Part shown: positions 1 through 11,900 of the stretch, one piece after another
Numbering within the stretch: position 1 is the first letter of the stretch
How the letters are laid out: the number at the start of each line of letters is the position of its first letter
Assembly (NCBI GenBank): GCA_963576725.1
Contig: OY755252.1
Coordinates: forward strand, 43,417,552-43,481,551
From: Azorinus chamasolen
Taxonomy: Eukaryota > Mollusca > Bivalvia > Cardiida > Solecurtidae
Direction of reading: 5' to 3'
DNA: 64,000 bases
Translations under genes and position numbers: made by a program
Notes under the pieces: model-generated
The model's input: the letters and a program-made list of their open reading frames with translations, nothing else
What the model was told of the DNA's origin: nothing
Database searches by the model: none

Positions 1-545
1 CCCTTCGCGTTTTAGGAATTCCAATAATGCCGGACAGTATTTGAATTCCTAAAACGCGCAGGGCGATTCTAGAATGGTCCGTGCGTGTTTTTGGAATAGT
101 GGACAAAGTTGGAATTCTCCATTTACATACATTTATAGATTATCAATCATAGTCTATTTTATTCATCACCTATATGATTTGTGTTGTACGACTGATTCCA
201 GTAGAATACTGAAAGCCTGATGTAAACAAAAATCGTTCATAGAAACATACAAAAAGTTGACATTATTGGAATATGGACAATTCTAAAACACAATAAATAC
301 CGTAAATAATAAGGTAATAATGACCACAAAACAGTACAATTTTAGGAAATCAGAGACTTAAGTTACCCGCATCAAATTCTCTTTTTTCTCGCCAAACTAT
401 AGTAGATCATAACAACAGTGCTAATCATAGAGCCTAATGTAATTTGCCTTGCGCGATTCTAGTATCGCACAGGGCAATTCTGGAATGGTCCGCCATTATT
501 GGAATTCCTAAAACGCGCAGGGCAATTCTAGAATTGTTCGTATTC
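1..545. repeat. Repeated GC-containing segments flanking an AT-rich core
   Basis: A segment around 30-85 (AATTCCTAAAACGCGCAGGG, then ATTCTAGAATGGTCCG) recurs at 450-540, partly twice (CAGGGCAATTCTGGAATGG). Between them, 120-445 is AT-rich with nothing recognised. Could be terminal repeats of an element cut by the window edge. Confidence 0.5.
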
Positions 546-1274
546 AAATAATGCGCAGTACTTATATACCAATTTAACGAGTCTTTCCATATAATTATTT
601 GTTAAGAATTATTTTCAAAAATAACTACTTTATTTCTCCAAGACAATTCTCAAGAGTGGTCACAGCATAGGGTTTGGTAGAGAAAGGACGAATTTAGTAT
701 CTGAGTACGCACATTTATCTGTTGCTCTGTGTATATGGATATCAAGTATCTTAATAAGGCGTAAGATGTGTCAGGCCATGATAGAAACTGTGGAATCAGA
801 ATTGTTAGCAACCACAGCACACTATGCTGAGACAGCTCTTATAGGTAAATAGACGTGGCTATGGAGTACAGGTGAGGTAAGTTGCGAATAAAGCAACAAG
901 AAAAAAAGCGAATAAAGCAACAAGAAAAAAGGCGAAACGAAAATGGAAAACACCTATGTCAGCACATGTACATAATTATATAGGAGAAGATTTTGAACCT
1001 GCTCCAAAGAAGGATTTATATGTCTGATTTCATTTCTCCCCAACTCTTGGAATGAAGGAAACGAATGAACCGGCATCGACAAACAATGTACATACATGGG
1101 CTCTTTGACAAAATTATTTCAAAATCCTTGCACAAACCATACCTTTTCATTCTGAATTGACTCTTTTGTTAACCAGTGATGGGGCATTGCACTATGAATG
1201 TTTAAGCATTGTTATGGTTAAAGTGTTCTCCATTGGTCTTTCACTTGTCACTCAGTTCTATCATAGACTGTCTG
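546..1274. other. Intergenic, little recognised
   Basis: A family G half (GTGGTCACAGCATAGGGTTT) lies near 655-705 and a 23-bp direct duplication containing GCGAATAAAGCAACAAG at 888-935. No exon is supported. Confidence 0.4.
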
Positions 1275-1503
1275 TTAGCATATAAGCACGTGTTGAAGTC
1301 AATTAGCCCAGTTGTAAAACAAATGACTGCTCAGAACCTTGAGTTATTTTGATTACGTCTGTTTCGACAAGCTTTAGAGAAACTATTAACCAAGTGTCAA
1401 ATAGCTTGGATCCTGATGAGATGCCGAGTTAATCGGCGTCTCATCTTGGCCAATGCTTTTTGCAAATGCGAGTCAGGTTGCTAGTAGCCGTATAAGGGTT
1501 AAT
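1275..1503 (+). mobile_element. Family F palindromic element, degraded
   Basis: Contains AGCTTGGATCCTGATGAGA and the dyad near 1420-1450, ending AAGGGTTAA. The 5' end is diverged and approximate. Confidence 0.6.
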
Positions 1504-1647
1504 TGTCAAAATACCGAATGCAATATTCAGGACTCCACTCAGGTTTCTCAACACCTTGCACGCACTAAACATGCATCTACATTAACGCTGTTGGCGCCAA
1601 TGATTGTCGTCTGCAAACATCGTATTGTAGGCTGCTTTCAATATTAA

Positions 1648-1876
1648 TTAACACATTCCCTCCTAGTGACGCATTTCGGCGCATCTGTAAAAGTCACTTT
1701 TCGAAATCATTGTGATAAATAGAGCATTTGCTCCTATGGAGCAAATGCTCTATTTATCACAATGGTTTCAAAACTACACAATATTAAAATTCTCATTTTC
1801 TATAGTTAATGCACTTTTCGGTAGATTAATTCAAAGAGGTTGGGTCTAAAATTAACCTAGGAGGAGAATGAGTTAA
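1648..1876 (+). mobile_element. Family B palindromic element
   Basis: Starts TTAACACATTCCCTCC and ends GAGTTAA. Central dyad GAGCATTTGCTCCTATGGAG with arms GATAAATAGAGC; full-length copy. Confidence 0.75.
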
Positions 1877-1919
1877 TGTGAAGCTTCCTTCAATTGATTG
1901 CTGCAAAATGATGGAGTGC

Positions 1920-2040
1920 CAAACAATTTGATTAGACGGCCAGTCACGTGGCGTCACATCAGTTTGATTAGATGGCCAGTCACGTGGTGTCTCATCGGGA
2001 TCTAAACTGTTGCAAAGGTACTGACCGATTCCATCATTGC
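1920..2040. repeat. Family F remnant with a 36-bp duplication
   Basis: TTTGATTAGA(C/T)GGCCAGTCA occurs twice in tandem, then GGGATCTAAACTGTTGC resembles the F right arm. Confidence 0.45.
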
Positions 2041-2088
2041 AAGGAGCCCAATAAACGTCAATATCCAATGACAATGGCGATGGAAGTC

Positions 2089-2286
2089 TTAACCATTTCC
2101 CTCATATTTTCACACATTTGCAAACCGAGTAGACCCAGATCAGAAGGCTTGTATAGGAGCCCTCTGACCAGGGTCTGTCCTGATTGCTTATGAAAGTTCG
2201 ACTCTTCAGTCTATACAAATACCAAATCAACCCTGTCTACAAATGCCATTATAAAAATTCAGCTAATGAGTAACGATGTCATTTAT
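2089..2286 (-). mobile_element. Family A element
   Basis: TTAACCATTTCCCTCAT start, then the palindrome with AGTAGACCCAGATCAGA and CAGGGTCTGTCCTG. Its 3' end is worn where the next element begins. Confidence 0.65.
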
Positions 2287-2289
2287 TTC

Positions 2290-2536
2290 TACCCTTTTCC
2301 TCCTTTAAACGTGTTTTCAAGCACTTGCAAATATACATGTAGTAGACCTAGATCAGACGGCTTGATTTGGAGATGTCTGATCAAGGTTTGCTCTGTTTTC
2401 TAATGTAATTTGATAGTTCTGTTTCTTTACCTTTTCAAATGGCTACACTGTTCCACCTTTCATATCTCATTATAACTATTTTGTCCATGAATATTCAGTA
2501 GGTATTGAAAATCGAAATAAACAGGGAAATAGTTAA
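2290..2536 (-). mobile_element. Family A2 element
   Basis: Palindrome at 2335-2400, then the A2-specific tract (TGGCTACACTGTTCCACCTT, TCCATGAATATTCAGTAGG) and end GGGAAATAGTTAA. Confidence 0.7.
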
Positions 2537-2729
2537 GCCATAGTCTGCTAAACAAGCACTCAGGGTGTTTAGGTATAAGTAGAAACTCTAGCGTCAGATC
2601 TATTATAATTTCATAAGAAAACAGAGCAGACCCTGATCTGACAGCTCCTACATGGATCATTTGACCTGAGCCTATTTTGTTTGCATAGGCATGCACATGC
2701 GTTCATATGGGGTCCAGGGAAGGGGTTAA
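2537..2729 (+). mobile_element. Family A element, 5'-truncated
   Basis: Has AGAGCAGACCCTGATCTGAC and the end GGGAAGGGGTTAA but lacks the ATTCATG head. Confidence 0.6.
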
Positions 2730-3067
2730 CTGTTAGAGTTCTAATCGTGAATTAATGTTCGTTTGCCAAAGGCGTATTTATGGAGTAAATGTTTGAGACA
2801 AGATACAACTTAATGCAGGGTAAATATCCACAAAATAAGACATTTTCCTCAAAATGATCTGAAGTCTATTTTCACTAAAAAGTTAGAATTTAAGAGGATT
2901 TACTGTTTTTTATGCCACAGCGACCAATGGTAGTTATACCGACCATTTAATACATAAACACATTTGTTCTTAAAAGCAGGTGACTGCTGAATGCAGAACG
3001 AAACTTTTATTAAGTTTTGAAAGCTGAGTTTTTCAAACTTAAACGATCCATCAATGTTAAAGGCTAT

Positions 3068-3273
3068 TGTAGAACCTCTCTAAACCGGACATTCAATTTA
3101 TTATAAATATCGGCACTGGGGACATGTGGCAGATTAATGCAGGTTGGCAGTAATGCAGAAAGCTCCTCTAGGAACTTTCTGCATGACTTTCACCCTGCAT
3201 TAAGCAGCCACCTGCCTAAAAGTATCTAATTGTTTTCTCTACTAGAATTCCAGTTTAGAGGATTTTAACTGTA
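3068..3273 (+). mobile_element. Family E palindromic element
   Basis: Starts AGAACCTCTCTAAACCGGA, palindrome GCAGAAAGCTCCTCTAGGAA, and ends in ATTTTAACTGTA. Confidence 0.75.
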
Positions 3274-3935
3274 TGGAGTATATGTTGCATGGAGATTTTG
3301 AGTAACAAATAGTGTAAGACCTTATCACATGCCTCGTCTATAGGTACCCTCTGATATATGTCTGCACTATTTGCAAATGCCAGTATATTCGCTTCCCGCC
3401 TTCAATTGGTTAAATCTTGACTTTACGAATTTAATCCGTGATTATGAGCTGCACACGCAGCATTTCTATCGGCTGTTCCATTTTCCCTACACGCGAACAT
3501 CTGCTCCATGTTCAAACCAAACATAATCAGTTGTAATTTCGCATTTCTAAATCTGTAAACACGATGACTCTGGCATAGATGTTTACAGACATGATGTAAA
3601 TGGTATAGTTGTTCGCCTCAATGTCAAATACGACGCACTTTTGACTTGAAATTATTGTTTTTCTGTTGATAATTGACCCTTTACTCGTACAGCATCATGG
3701 GTTAAAGTCGTGTGTGGTAAATGTAACAGCAAAAATGGCATAACCACTGACAACGCTTCCGGTTTTGCTGTATTCTTCGGGAAAAGTATTTTCGTTAAAA
3801 AAGCCATGTTAGAATTGAAATTACTAAATCGTAGCTGTGTATTATCGCGCATTAGATCACAGTTAGTCCTTGAGATGTGGGTAATTAGATCAATCGGCCT
3901 AAATGCCTCGTATATTTATTAAAAAAGATATTATA
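3274..3935. other. Intergenic, nothing recognised
   Basis: Mixed-composition sequence without a palindromic element. Two overlapping short ORFs around 3652-3922 on opposite strands have no recognisable motif or splice context. Confidence 0.4.
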
Positions 3936-4158
3936 TAACCCTTTACTCCATGAAATTTTATGTAAGAAATCAGACATGAATGACTATCAATATTAGTTAT
4001 AATATAAACAAGAAAAGTGTATAACAACTGTATGATCAGATCTATATAACTTCATAAGCAAAAAGGGCAAACCCTGATCACCAGGCTCCTACAGGTGCTG
4101 TCTGAACTGCGTCTACTTTGTAAATGCTTGAAAATGTGTATATGGGGAATGAATAGTA
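3936..4158 (+). mobile_element. Family A element
   Basis: Head ATAACCCTTTACTCCATGAA, palindrome arms near 4050-4120; right end worn. Confidence 0.65.
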
Positions 4159-4364
4159 AAACGTATATGAAGCAGTGTTCAAAGTAATATTGTTTCTTCT
4201 TTTTTCTCTCCTTTGAGTGTTTGTGTCTTGATCTTCATTTTAGAAAATACGATGAAAATGTGATTATTCGAACACTCAAATATGTAGCATTGTTGATCTT
4301 TGACACATGTTGCTCATGCAGAAAGCTCAGCCTGCATTTAGAGCCACCTGCCTACAATGACAGG

Positions 4365-4574
4365 TACAGTAGAATCCTTCTAATACGACCACTTATTGAA
4401 TGAACATTGGTATCTTTAAAAGCAGATGATTACTTTAATGCAGGACAACAGTAATGCAGAAAGCTCCTCTAGGAGCTTTCTGCATTACTTTTGTCCTGCA
4501 TTAAGCTACAACCTGCATCTAACACCCAGAATTATACCTCTTTTAGGTGGTCGCATTAGCGGGGTTTTACTGTA
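4365..4574 (+). mobile_element. Family D palindromic element
   Basis: TACAGTAGAATCCTTCTAAT start, nearly perfect arms around GCTCCTCTAGGAGC (TAATGCAGAAA / TTTCTGCATTA), end GGGGTTTTACTGTA. A second truncated D/E piece lies just before it (4310-4360). Confidence 0.8.
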
Positions 4575-4912
4575 CTTCATTTCTTACATTTCGAAATATG
4601 GAGGTTTTCATGTATATACTGCTAAACAACATTCATTATGGATCAATAAACAAAGGCGTAATAAAATAAAGCGTTTCGGAAAGTGCAATAATTTTCAAAG
4701 GAAATAAGATCATCTGACAATAAAAACCTAGCGCCATCTGGTGGAAGGCTGAAATGGTAATCAAGGTACAATAATCCCGATAAAGCAGAAATAATTCAGA
4801 AATTGTATTTGTGGATTGAGACAAAACCTGCTGTACATGTACATTAATCAGCTGTTACAGCTCGTAGGTACGAGGCTTTTCATTACGTCTTCTAAAATAC
4901 AGCGCAATGCAT
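4575..4912. other. Intergenic, nothing recognised
   Basis: AT-rich, no repeat signature or supported exon seen. Confidence 0.4.
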
Positions 4913-5160
4913 TTAACCGTTTCCCTGTTCTACATTTATTACTAATTTCAATACCTCCTATATATTCATTGACAAAATAGTTACAACAAAATATGACCGG
5001 CGGAACTCTGTAGTCATTTAGAAAGTAAAGAAATAGATCTTTTAAATTCCATTCGCAACCAGAGCAGACCCTGATCAGAGGTTCCGATAGGATCCGTCTG
5101 GTCTGGGTCTACTCTGTTTGCAAATGCTCGAAAACCCGTTTATATGAAGGAAATGGTTAA
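4913..5160 (+). mobile_element. Family A2 element
   Basis: TTAACCGTTTCCCTGTTCTA start, AGAGCAGACCCTGATCAGAG palindrome, end AAGGAAATGGTTAA. Confidence 0.75.
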
Positions 5161-5206
5161 ATCGGACTCTAATATATTGGTTTTTTTTTTCAAGACAATT
5201 GATAGT

Positions 5207-5310
5207 TTAAAGCTTTCTGCATAACGTTCACCCTGAAATAAGCGGTCACCGGCCTAAAGATCTAAATTCTTCATTACTAACAGCTCGGTTTAGACGGTTA
5301 CATTGTATTA
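5207..5310 (+). mobile_element. Family E right-half fragment
   Basis: AAAGCTTTCTGCATAACGTT then GCGGTCACC and GGTTTAGACGGTTACATTGT; the left half is missing. Confidence 0.5.
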
Positions 5311-5396
5311 TTAAATACCTAATGATCTGAATTGTTGTTAAATAAGTTCCGGTTTTGATTGCATTCACTGTATCGCAAACCTGAAAGTAACACAAT

Positions 5397-5604
5397 TACA
5401 GTAAAACCTCTCTATAACGGCCACTAAATTACATCAAGTATTTTGTGTTAAAGGCAGGTGGCTGCTTCAAGCAAGGTGGAAGTAAAACAGAACGCTCCCA
5501 TAGGAGCGTTCTGTTTTACTTTCACCTTGCTTTAAGCAACCAACTGCCCTAACTACCAACTAATTAACACAATTTAGTGTCCGTTATAGAGAGGTTTTAA
5601 TGTA
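5397..5604 (+). mobile_element. Family C palindromic element
   Basis: TACAGTAAAACCTCTCTATA start and the matching inverted end (CTCTATAACGG / CCGTTATAGAG). Arms of about 45 bp meet at GCTCCCATAGGAGC. TA flanks and CAGT ends suggest pogo/Tigger-type mobilisation. Confidence 0.85.
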
Positions 5605-5689
5605 TTCTACTTTTAGATAGTGCAGACATTGTTGAATCAGATCAGCCCCGCCTCATTTTACTTCCTTCAGCTGTTAAAACGCATGGGTA

Positions 5690-5872
5690 ATAAATGCAAG
5701 GGGAGCCTAAACTTCAAAATTTTAAGCCAACTAAATGCTGGATGAAAGTCATGCAGAAAGTTCCTAAAGTGAGTTGACTCTGTGTGACTTTCACCATAAA
5801 TTAAGCAGCCCCCTTCCTAAAAGATCTAAATTCTTCTTTACTAACATTCCAGTTTAGAAGCCTTATCGTAGT
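5690..5872 (+). mobile_element. Family E element, degraded
   Basis: GTCATGCAGAAAGTTCC then TGTGTGACTTTCACCATAAA and the TTCCAGTTTAGAAG tail. The dyad is eroded. Confidence 0.55.
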
Positions 5873-6456
5873 GTGGGCCTGGATGTAACACTGATAATCT
5901 ATACACCTACGTTTATACATTGCAAACATTTGTGAATCAGACCAACCGCCTCGTACAAATGCAGCTTCTTATCCGTGCTCAACACAGTTTGTTACTCACC
6001 AAACTTTATTCAGGATTTAGCTATACCTTGCGTGAAAAACGTGGATGTCGTTCTGGTTCTACACAGTTTGCAAATGTCAGAGTTTGATATTTGTATAGCA
6101 TGGCCCATATGGTATTCATCACTGAGGACACTTTAATGTTTTCAAACAACTTCTGTGCTTCGTGTATACACTGCTTGTTACTAGAAAGAAAGGACTAATT
6201 AGTTTATTATTCGTGCATCAACGCATACTGTCAACAGAAAACGCCATCAAGAATGGTACGTTAGATTTGGGTCTATGCTGTGCTATCAAATCCATGTATA
6301 CATAGTGTCTCTAAAACTGCACACAGGCAAACTGTGTAAGTCCAGACCAGGTTGGTTACAAATCATGTTCCAAAAAGCACATCGCCATATTGAAATAAGA
6401 ATAATCTTCAATATCAGAGCTACAGATAAACGTGCATGCTCATGTACTAAAATCGT
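5873..6456. other. Intergenic, nothing recognised
   Basis: No palindrome or coding exon is evident; a short A-like scrap (TCTACACAGTTTGCAAATG) sits near 6057. Confidence 0.35.
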
Positions 6457-6543
6457 TATTTCTCCACCAAACCCTATGTTGTGACCACTCTTTAGAGACG
6501 ATTCTAAAGAGTGATCACACCGTAGGGTATGGTGGAGAAATAA
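6457..6543. repeat. Family G hairpin
   Basis: TTATTTCTCCACCAAACCCT to AGGGTATGGTGGAGAAATAA, an 87-bp inverted repeat with TTTAGAGACGATTCTAAAGA near the centre. Confidence 0.7.
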
Positions 6544-6695
6544 AGAAGTAAGTTTTGAAAATGTTTTGATATTTACGCATCTTATCTGGACCTATGCAAC
6601 ATCATTTAGTACTGCTCGAATTATGAGTTAGAAAAGTGTCGTTATCCCGAATGATAAGTAAAGACATTCTGAAGATTTTTCAAACATTTGACTGT

Positions 6696-6914
6696 TAACC
6701 AATTCCCCCATATTGACGAATTTTGACGCCTCTGTGAAAGTTACATTTTGAAACCATTTTGATAAATATAGCTTTTGTTCCATAGGAGCAAATGCTCTAT
6801 TGATTACAATGGTTTTAAACTACATAATTTCCATGTTACTGGTAAATGCTCCTTTTCAGTAGAGTTATTCAAAGAGGTTTGGTCTGAAAATAACCTATGG
6901 GCGAATTGGGTTAA
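6696..6914 (+). mobile_element. Family B element
   Basis: TTAACCAATTCCCCCATATT to GAATTGGGTTAA, dyad TTGTTCCATAGGAGCAAATG. An E-family scrap follows to about 6985. Confidence 0.75.
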
Positions 6915-7030
6915 AGCAGGGTGGCCATTATGCAGAAAGTTTCCCAGGGAACTCTGTGTGTGACTTTAACCATGTAGTAATATGCTACATTTTGTACATC
7001 TCTTAAAACTGGTGATGGTACTTATTTGAT

Positions 7031-7212
7031 CGTTCGAATTAGCCAGTGTTCATGCTAACGAGTATTCGAATTAACGAGTGTTCGTATTAACGAGTGTTCG
7101 AATTGACGAATCTTCGAATAAACGAGTGTTCAATGATTGGTCGAATTAAATGGTGTTCGAATTAACGAATATTCGAATTAACGAACGTTCGAATTAGTGA
7201 GTTTGTACTGTA
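7031..7212. repeat. Irregular short direct repeats ending in TACTGTA
   Basis: About ten variants of GTTCGAATTAACGA at roughly 16-20 bp spacing, ending AGTTTGTACTGTA. Looks like subterminal repeats of a CAGT-ended DNA transposon whose other end is not seen. Confidence 0.5.
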
Positions 7213-7639
7213 CTTATGTAGGTTCACCCAGCAATTACTGTAAAAAAAATTCAACAAGTAGTGTAATACATCAATTATGAAATTAGCAACGATTTTACAC
7301 CCAATACAGAAAATAAAACCACACCATTCTTTGTTAAGCGTGTGTTGTTTATGTAATCAATTTAAACTTTCATTTCAGGGAACGAAATCACTTCGGTGTA
7401 AACCGTCAAGCCTTTTGGGAAATATTTACATTATCAGACAACTAAACCGGCTTGCAAAAGAAACCTTATATCCAATTCTAGTGTCGAGCTGGGAGAGATC
7501 CATTGTCGTTAGTGGCGGTATCACAGAATCGATAATTTCAACACGCAAGGCAGTGCAGTTGTTTACTATGGTGAATAGACCTCTTGGCTATAACTGCGCT
7601 TGAGAAGAGTATGATATTAAAGTTGAGAAATGGATCAGT
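7213..7639. other. Unassigned stretch upstream of the GRIP-like gene
   Basis: A 108-codon open frame (7277-7603) has no recognisable motif. A TTTCATTTCAG at 7367-7377 could be an acceptor for an untranslated exon, but nothing confirms it. Confidence 0.3.
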
Positions 7640-7885
7640 TTAACCCTTTATTTAATGAATAGTTTTATGTAAAAAATAATGACGCCGTGACTGCTAATTT
7701 GCTGACTATTTATAATAGCATTATGAAATACCATTGCAGTAGCTGTAGAATCAGATCTACATGTATACTATTGTATGAGTAAACAGAACAGACCCTAATC
7801 AGATGGATCCTACTGGATCATTTTGATCTTGGTCTACACTGTTTGCAAATGTGTTAAGAGGTATATGTATGGAGTAAAGGGTTAA
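7640..7885 (+). mobile_element. Family A element
   Basis: TTAACCCTTTATTTAATGAA start, AACAGACCCTAATCAG palindrome, GGAGTAAAGGGTTAA end. It ends 283 bp before the GRIP-like start codon. Confidence 0.8.
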
Positions 7886-8167
7886 ATATGTAAATATGAT
7901 ATTACAGCATACATGAGGACAGAGAAGTAGTCATAGTGTGTGCATCTTTGACACACAGAGAGAAACATTATGTCATTCTGATTCTATTAAAACTTGTGGT
8001 ACATTTGTAAAACTTCCTGGATTTCTACCAATTCCGTGTGAATGGTACTTTTGCAATACATGTAGCGCTCATGTGGAACTTTATATAACAATATAGATGT
8101 ATTCAGGGATTGTTTTGTGCAATACATAATATAAATCCGATAAAGCGACATATTGTATCATTAGGCA

Positions 8168-8965
8168 ATGGAATCAAACTTCTCGTTGTTAAGCCATTCC
8201 GACACCAGTATTTCCACAGTTGATAGTCTTGGAACATCAAATGACAACTTGCATGGAAACACTGGGAGTTCCAAAGACAATCTAAAGTCCAGCAAGGAAA
8301 GTACTAACTTGTCGGAAAAGCAATCTGGTTCTGTCTTCAGCGATTCGTCTGGCAGTGTCGGCAGTTTCAAAAAAGATTCAGTTTTCAAAGATTCTGTTGA
8401 AGGTTTGGGAAAGGATAAGACGGACCTAAACCAAGATAAACGACAAACAGACATTGAAAATAACAATAACAATAAAAGTGCTATCGAAAATAAAGAGTTT
8501 ATCGATAAAGAATACCTAATACCGGCAAATGTCACGCGCAGAAAGGTACCAAAGAGTAACACTTTCGACACTGCGCAGTCTGTCTTTAATAACAGAGGTG
8601 CGAAGGTAAAATTTCATTGTTATGATTCCGAGAACCAAATTCCTAGGTCTAAAAACCACGTGTTCATGACGTCACACGAGTGCATGGTGGTACCCGGATG
8701 TAGCAAGTTGCCACGAGAGACAATTGCCAGTAGACTTCGGTTTGAGAAACAGCATAGCATGGAGAAAGTACCCTGTCCCACAAATGGAAATAGTCCCTGT
8801 TTTCACAAGAACTGTATACCCGAAGAATACCAGACACCTTCGCAGCGGAAGGATATCTTACTTAAAGACCTAAAACGGCAGGTGCGAGAATGGAAACAAG
8901 TTTGCGAGAACAGGGACAGGGAGATAGAAATGTACAAACAGCATGTGGATGATGAAACATCAAGG
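8168..8965 (+). CDS. GRIP-like gene, coding exon 1
   Basis: Codes residues 1-266, from the ATG at 8168 to AGG at 8963-8965. The donor is GTAAGA at 8966. An AG at 8163-8164 just before the start could be an acceptor joining an upstream untranslated exon. The exon holds the low-complexity N-terminus, a Cys/His-bearing middle segment (CPTNGNSPCFHKNC, about residues 198-211) and the start of the coiled coil. The donor sequence is repeated 424 bp downstream by a tandem duplication. Confidence 0.85.
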
Positions 8966-11900
8966 GTAAGACCATTCAATCCAATACAGGCTTTCCCTGT
9001 TCTATATTTATTCTAAATTTCAATACCTGGATATTCATGCAAAGCATAGTTATAATGAAATATGGAAGTTGGAAGATTTGTAGCCATTTTTAGAAACTAA
9101 ATAAACAAATCTATCAAAATCAATTAGCAAACAGATCTGATCCTGATCGGACGTCTCCTATAGGAGCCATCTGATGTTGGTCTACTCTGTTCGCAAATGC
9201 GTGAATTCGTTTATTCGAAGGAAATAATTAACCCTTTACCTCATGAATATTCATGTAAGAAAGAGCGACATGAATAGTCAGTAACTGATTTGTTATAATG
9301 GTGTATGAAAACAAGATGTTTTGGCTTTGGCAGATACTGTAGAATCAAATAAATATAATTAAATATACAGTTTTAATGGGTAATTAAGGGTAAGACCATT
9401 CAGTCCAATACAGGCTTTCCCTGTTCAATATTTATTCTAAATTTCAATACCTGGATATTCATGCAAAGCATAGTTATAATGAAATATGGAAGTTGGAAGA
9501 TGTGTAGCCATTTTAGAAACTAAATAAACAAATCTTATCAAAATCAATTAGCAAACAGATCAGATCCTGATCGAACGTCTCCTATAGGAGCCGTCTGATG
9601 TGGGTCTACTCTGTTCGCAAATGCGTGAATTCGTTTATACGAAGGAAATAATTAACCCTTTACCTATGAATATTCATGTAAGAAAGAGCGACATGAATAG
9701 TCAGTAACTGATTTGTTATAATGGTGTATGAAAACAAGATGTTTTTGGCTTTGGCAGATACTGTAGAATCAAATAAATATAATTAAATAAGCAGATCCTG
9801 ATCAGACAACTCCTACAGCAGCCGTCTGATGTTAGCCTACTCTGTTTTGTTTTCAAAGGCACCAATATCAGGTAAAATCCATTATAAAAAAGTATAGATT
9901 GTGTCTATAGACTGGTTCTTTAATGCAAGTGGTAGCTACATCCATATATTCCCATATTGTCTATTGACCACTCGTCCATAGCTTTCTTCGAAACCCATCC
10001 ATTTTTCATGTGGAGGGGGCTTAGCAAACAAAATATTTTCTGGAATAAGCCGTTGACAGTGATGGGTTCATCGAACTGTGCAGATCCTGAAGGAGCCCTC
10101 TGACCTGGGTCTACACTGTTTGCCTATGTTCTTGTTTAAGAGCCGCTCGGTCCTAATGGGTTAATGCAGGACAAACGCAATGCAGGGCGTTCCCAAAGGA
10201 GTGGTCTATATTACAATAGTCCTGCATTAGGCTTCCACCTTTAGACTTTTATGTTTGACCCATTCCCCTATAGGCTATGTTTAGACCCAACCTCTGAAGA
10301 AATCTACTGAAAAGGATCATTTATTAGAAAAAAGAGTAATGTTTTAGAAGTGTGTAATTTTGAAACCATCGTGATAAATAAAGCATTTGCTCCATAGGAG
10401 CATATGCATTATTTAACACAATGGTTTCAAGAAATGACTTTTACACGTGCGTCAAAAGGCGTCAATAGGAGGGAATTGGTTAATCATCAAGTGGTCGCTT
10501 AAAGAGGTTTAACATAAACCTGTATAACTGCAGTAGCACATCTCTGAAGCGACCGTTTCTTGAATCAACAAGGACAGTTTTAATCCATAAACCCCTATGC
10601 TTCCAAACAGCTTTGATCCATATCAAACGCAGAGTAACTCAGCGTCTCGTCAGGGTCTAAACTGTTTGACAGTCAGACACGGTTGTATTGAAAGCTATGT
10701 TAATCCTTAGCCTGCTGGAAAAATAGCGTCTGCTCAAACTCTGATCTGTTACAGTTGTTGCTGACTTTTGATTCCATCAATATTTTGAGAAACTATTGAC
10801 CGAGTGTCAAACAGCTTGGATCCTGGTGAGACGCCGAGTTACTCGGCGTATCGTCAGGACCCAAGCTGTTTACAAATGCGAGACAGGTCGCACTTAGCAG
10901 ACAAAGGGTTAAATATTACAAAACAAGCACAACAGAATATGCTTATATCGACCAGATAATGAATAAACATGTGGGTTATAAGAGCAGGTGGAAGCTTAAT
11001 GCAGGGCTAAAGTAATGCAGGAAGCTCCTACAGAAGCTTTCTGCATAACTTTCGCCATGCATAAAGCTACCACCAGTCTTACAGGTAAAAACCTAGAGTG
11101 ATTTTGGGTGGCTGCTGTAGACAGTTTTCGCTCGATTGATTCGCTGTAGACATGTTTTTCTGTACATGAGAGCAGTAAAAGTAGATATTACCAAATATGG
11201 ATTTAGTATCTTCATCATACGCAAAGGTAGTTAATTAGATTTAATTAGTGTGATAAATTGTCGGCATATTTTATATTCTGTTCATTACATATTGTATCGA
11301 TTTATTTCAGTATACACTAAATACGTAGGTTTATGTGTGCTACAGACCACATGTACATGTATATATTATATATTGCAAGATTAGTCATTATTCAGTTACG
11401 GAGTTGGTTAAGTATATATTTCAAATCCAACCTCAGTTTTACTTTAAACAAATTGGCACGCGGCATGGATCCAATTAGATCTAAGGTAAGGTATTATCAT
11501 GTATATGGGGATAAAACTGTGAAATGGTCATATATTCATCTACTTGAGAATTCCACATTTCCACGCCAGACCCAGATCAGGCGGCTTCCTGAAGAGTCGT
11601 CTGACCATGGTCTACTCCGGTTACTAGTGGATTAATATAGATCTAGTTCTACACGTTTTACTATGGTTAACTATTCCTCAGTTGCAATGCCATTTTAAAC
11701 ATTCAGCAAACTCAGCTATTTGATATCCATAACCCTTTACTTCATGAATATTCATGTAAGAAATATTGACGTCATGAATACTAATAAAATGCATTTCTTC
11801 TACTGGCACATAAACACAATAATATTTGGTGACCATAGAAACTGTATAATTTTATAATGGCATATGTACACAGAAACATTTAGCCATGGCAGAATCTGAA

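Noticed and set aside
7277..7603. 108-codon ORF upstream of the GRIP-like gene
   Set aside because: No motif, no matching splice signals on both sides, and composition like the surrounding DNA. An untranslated exon remains possible.
8161..8571. 136-codon - strand ORF
   Set aside because: Antisense shadow of GRIP-gene exon 1.
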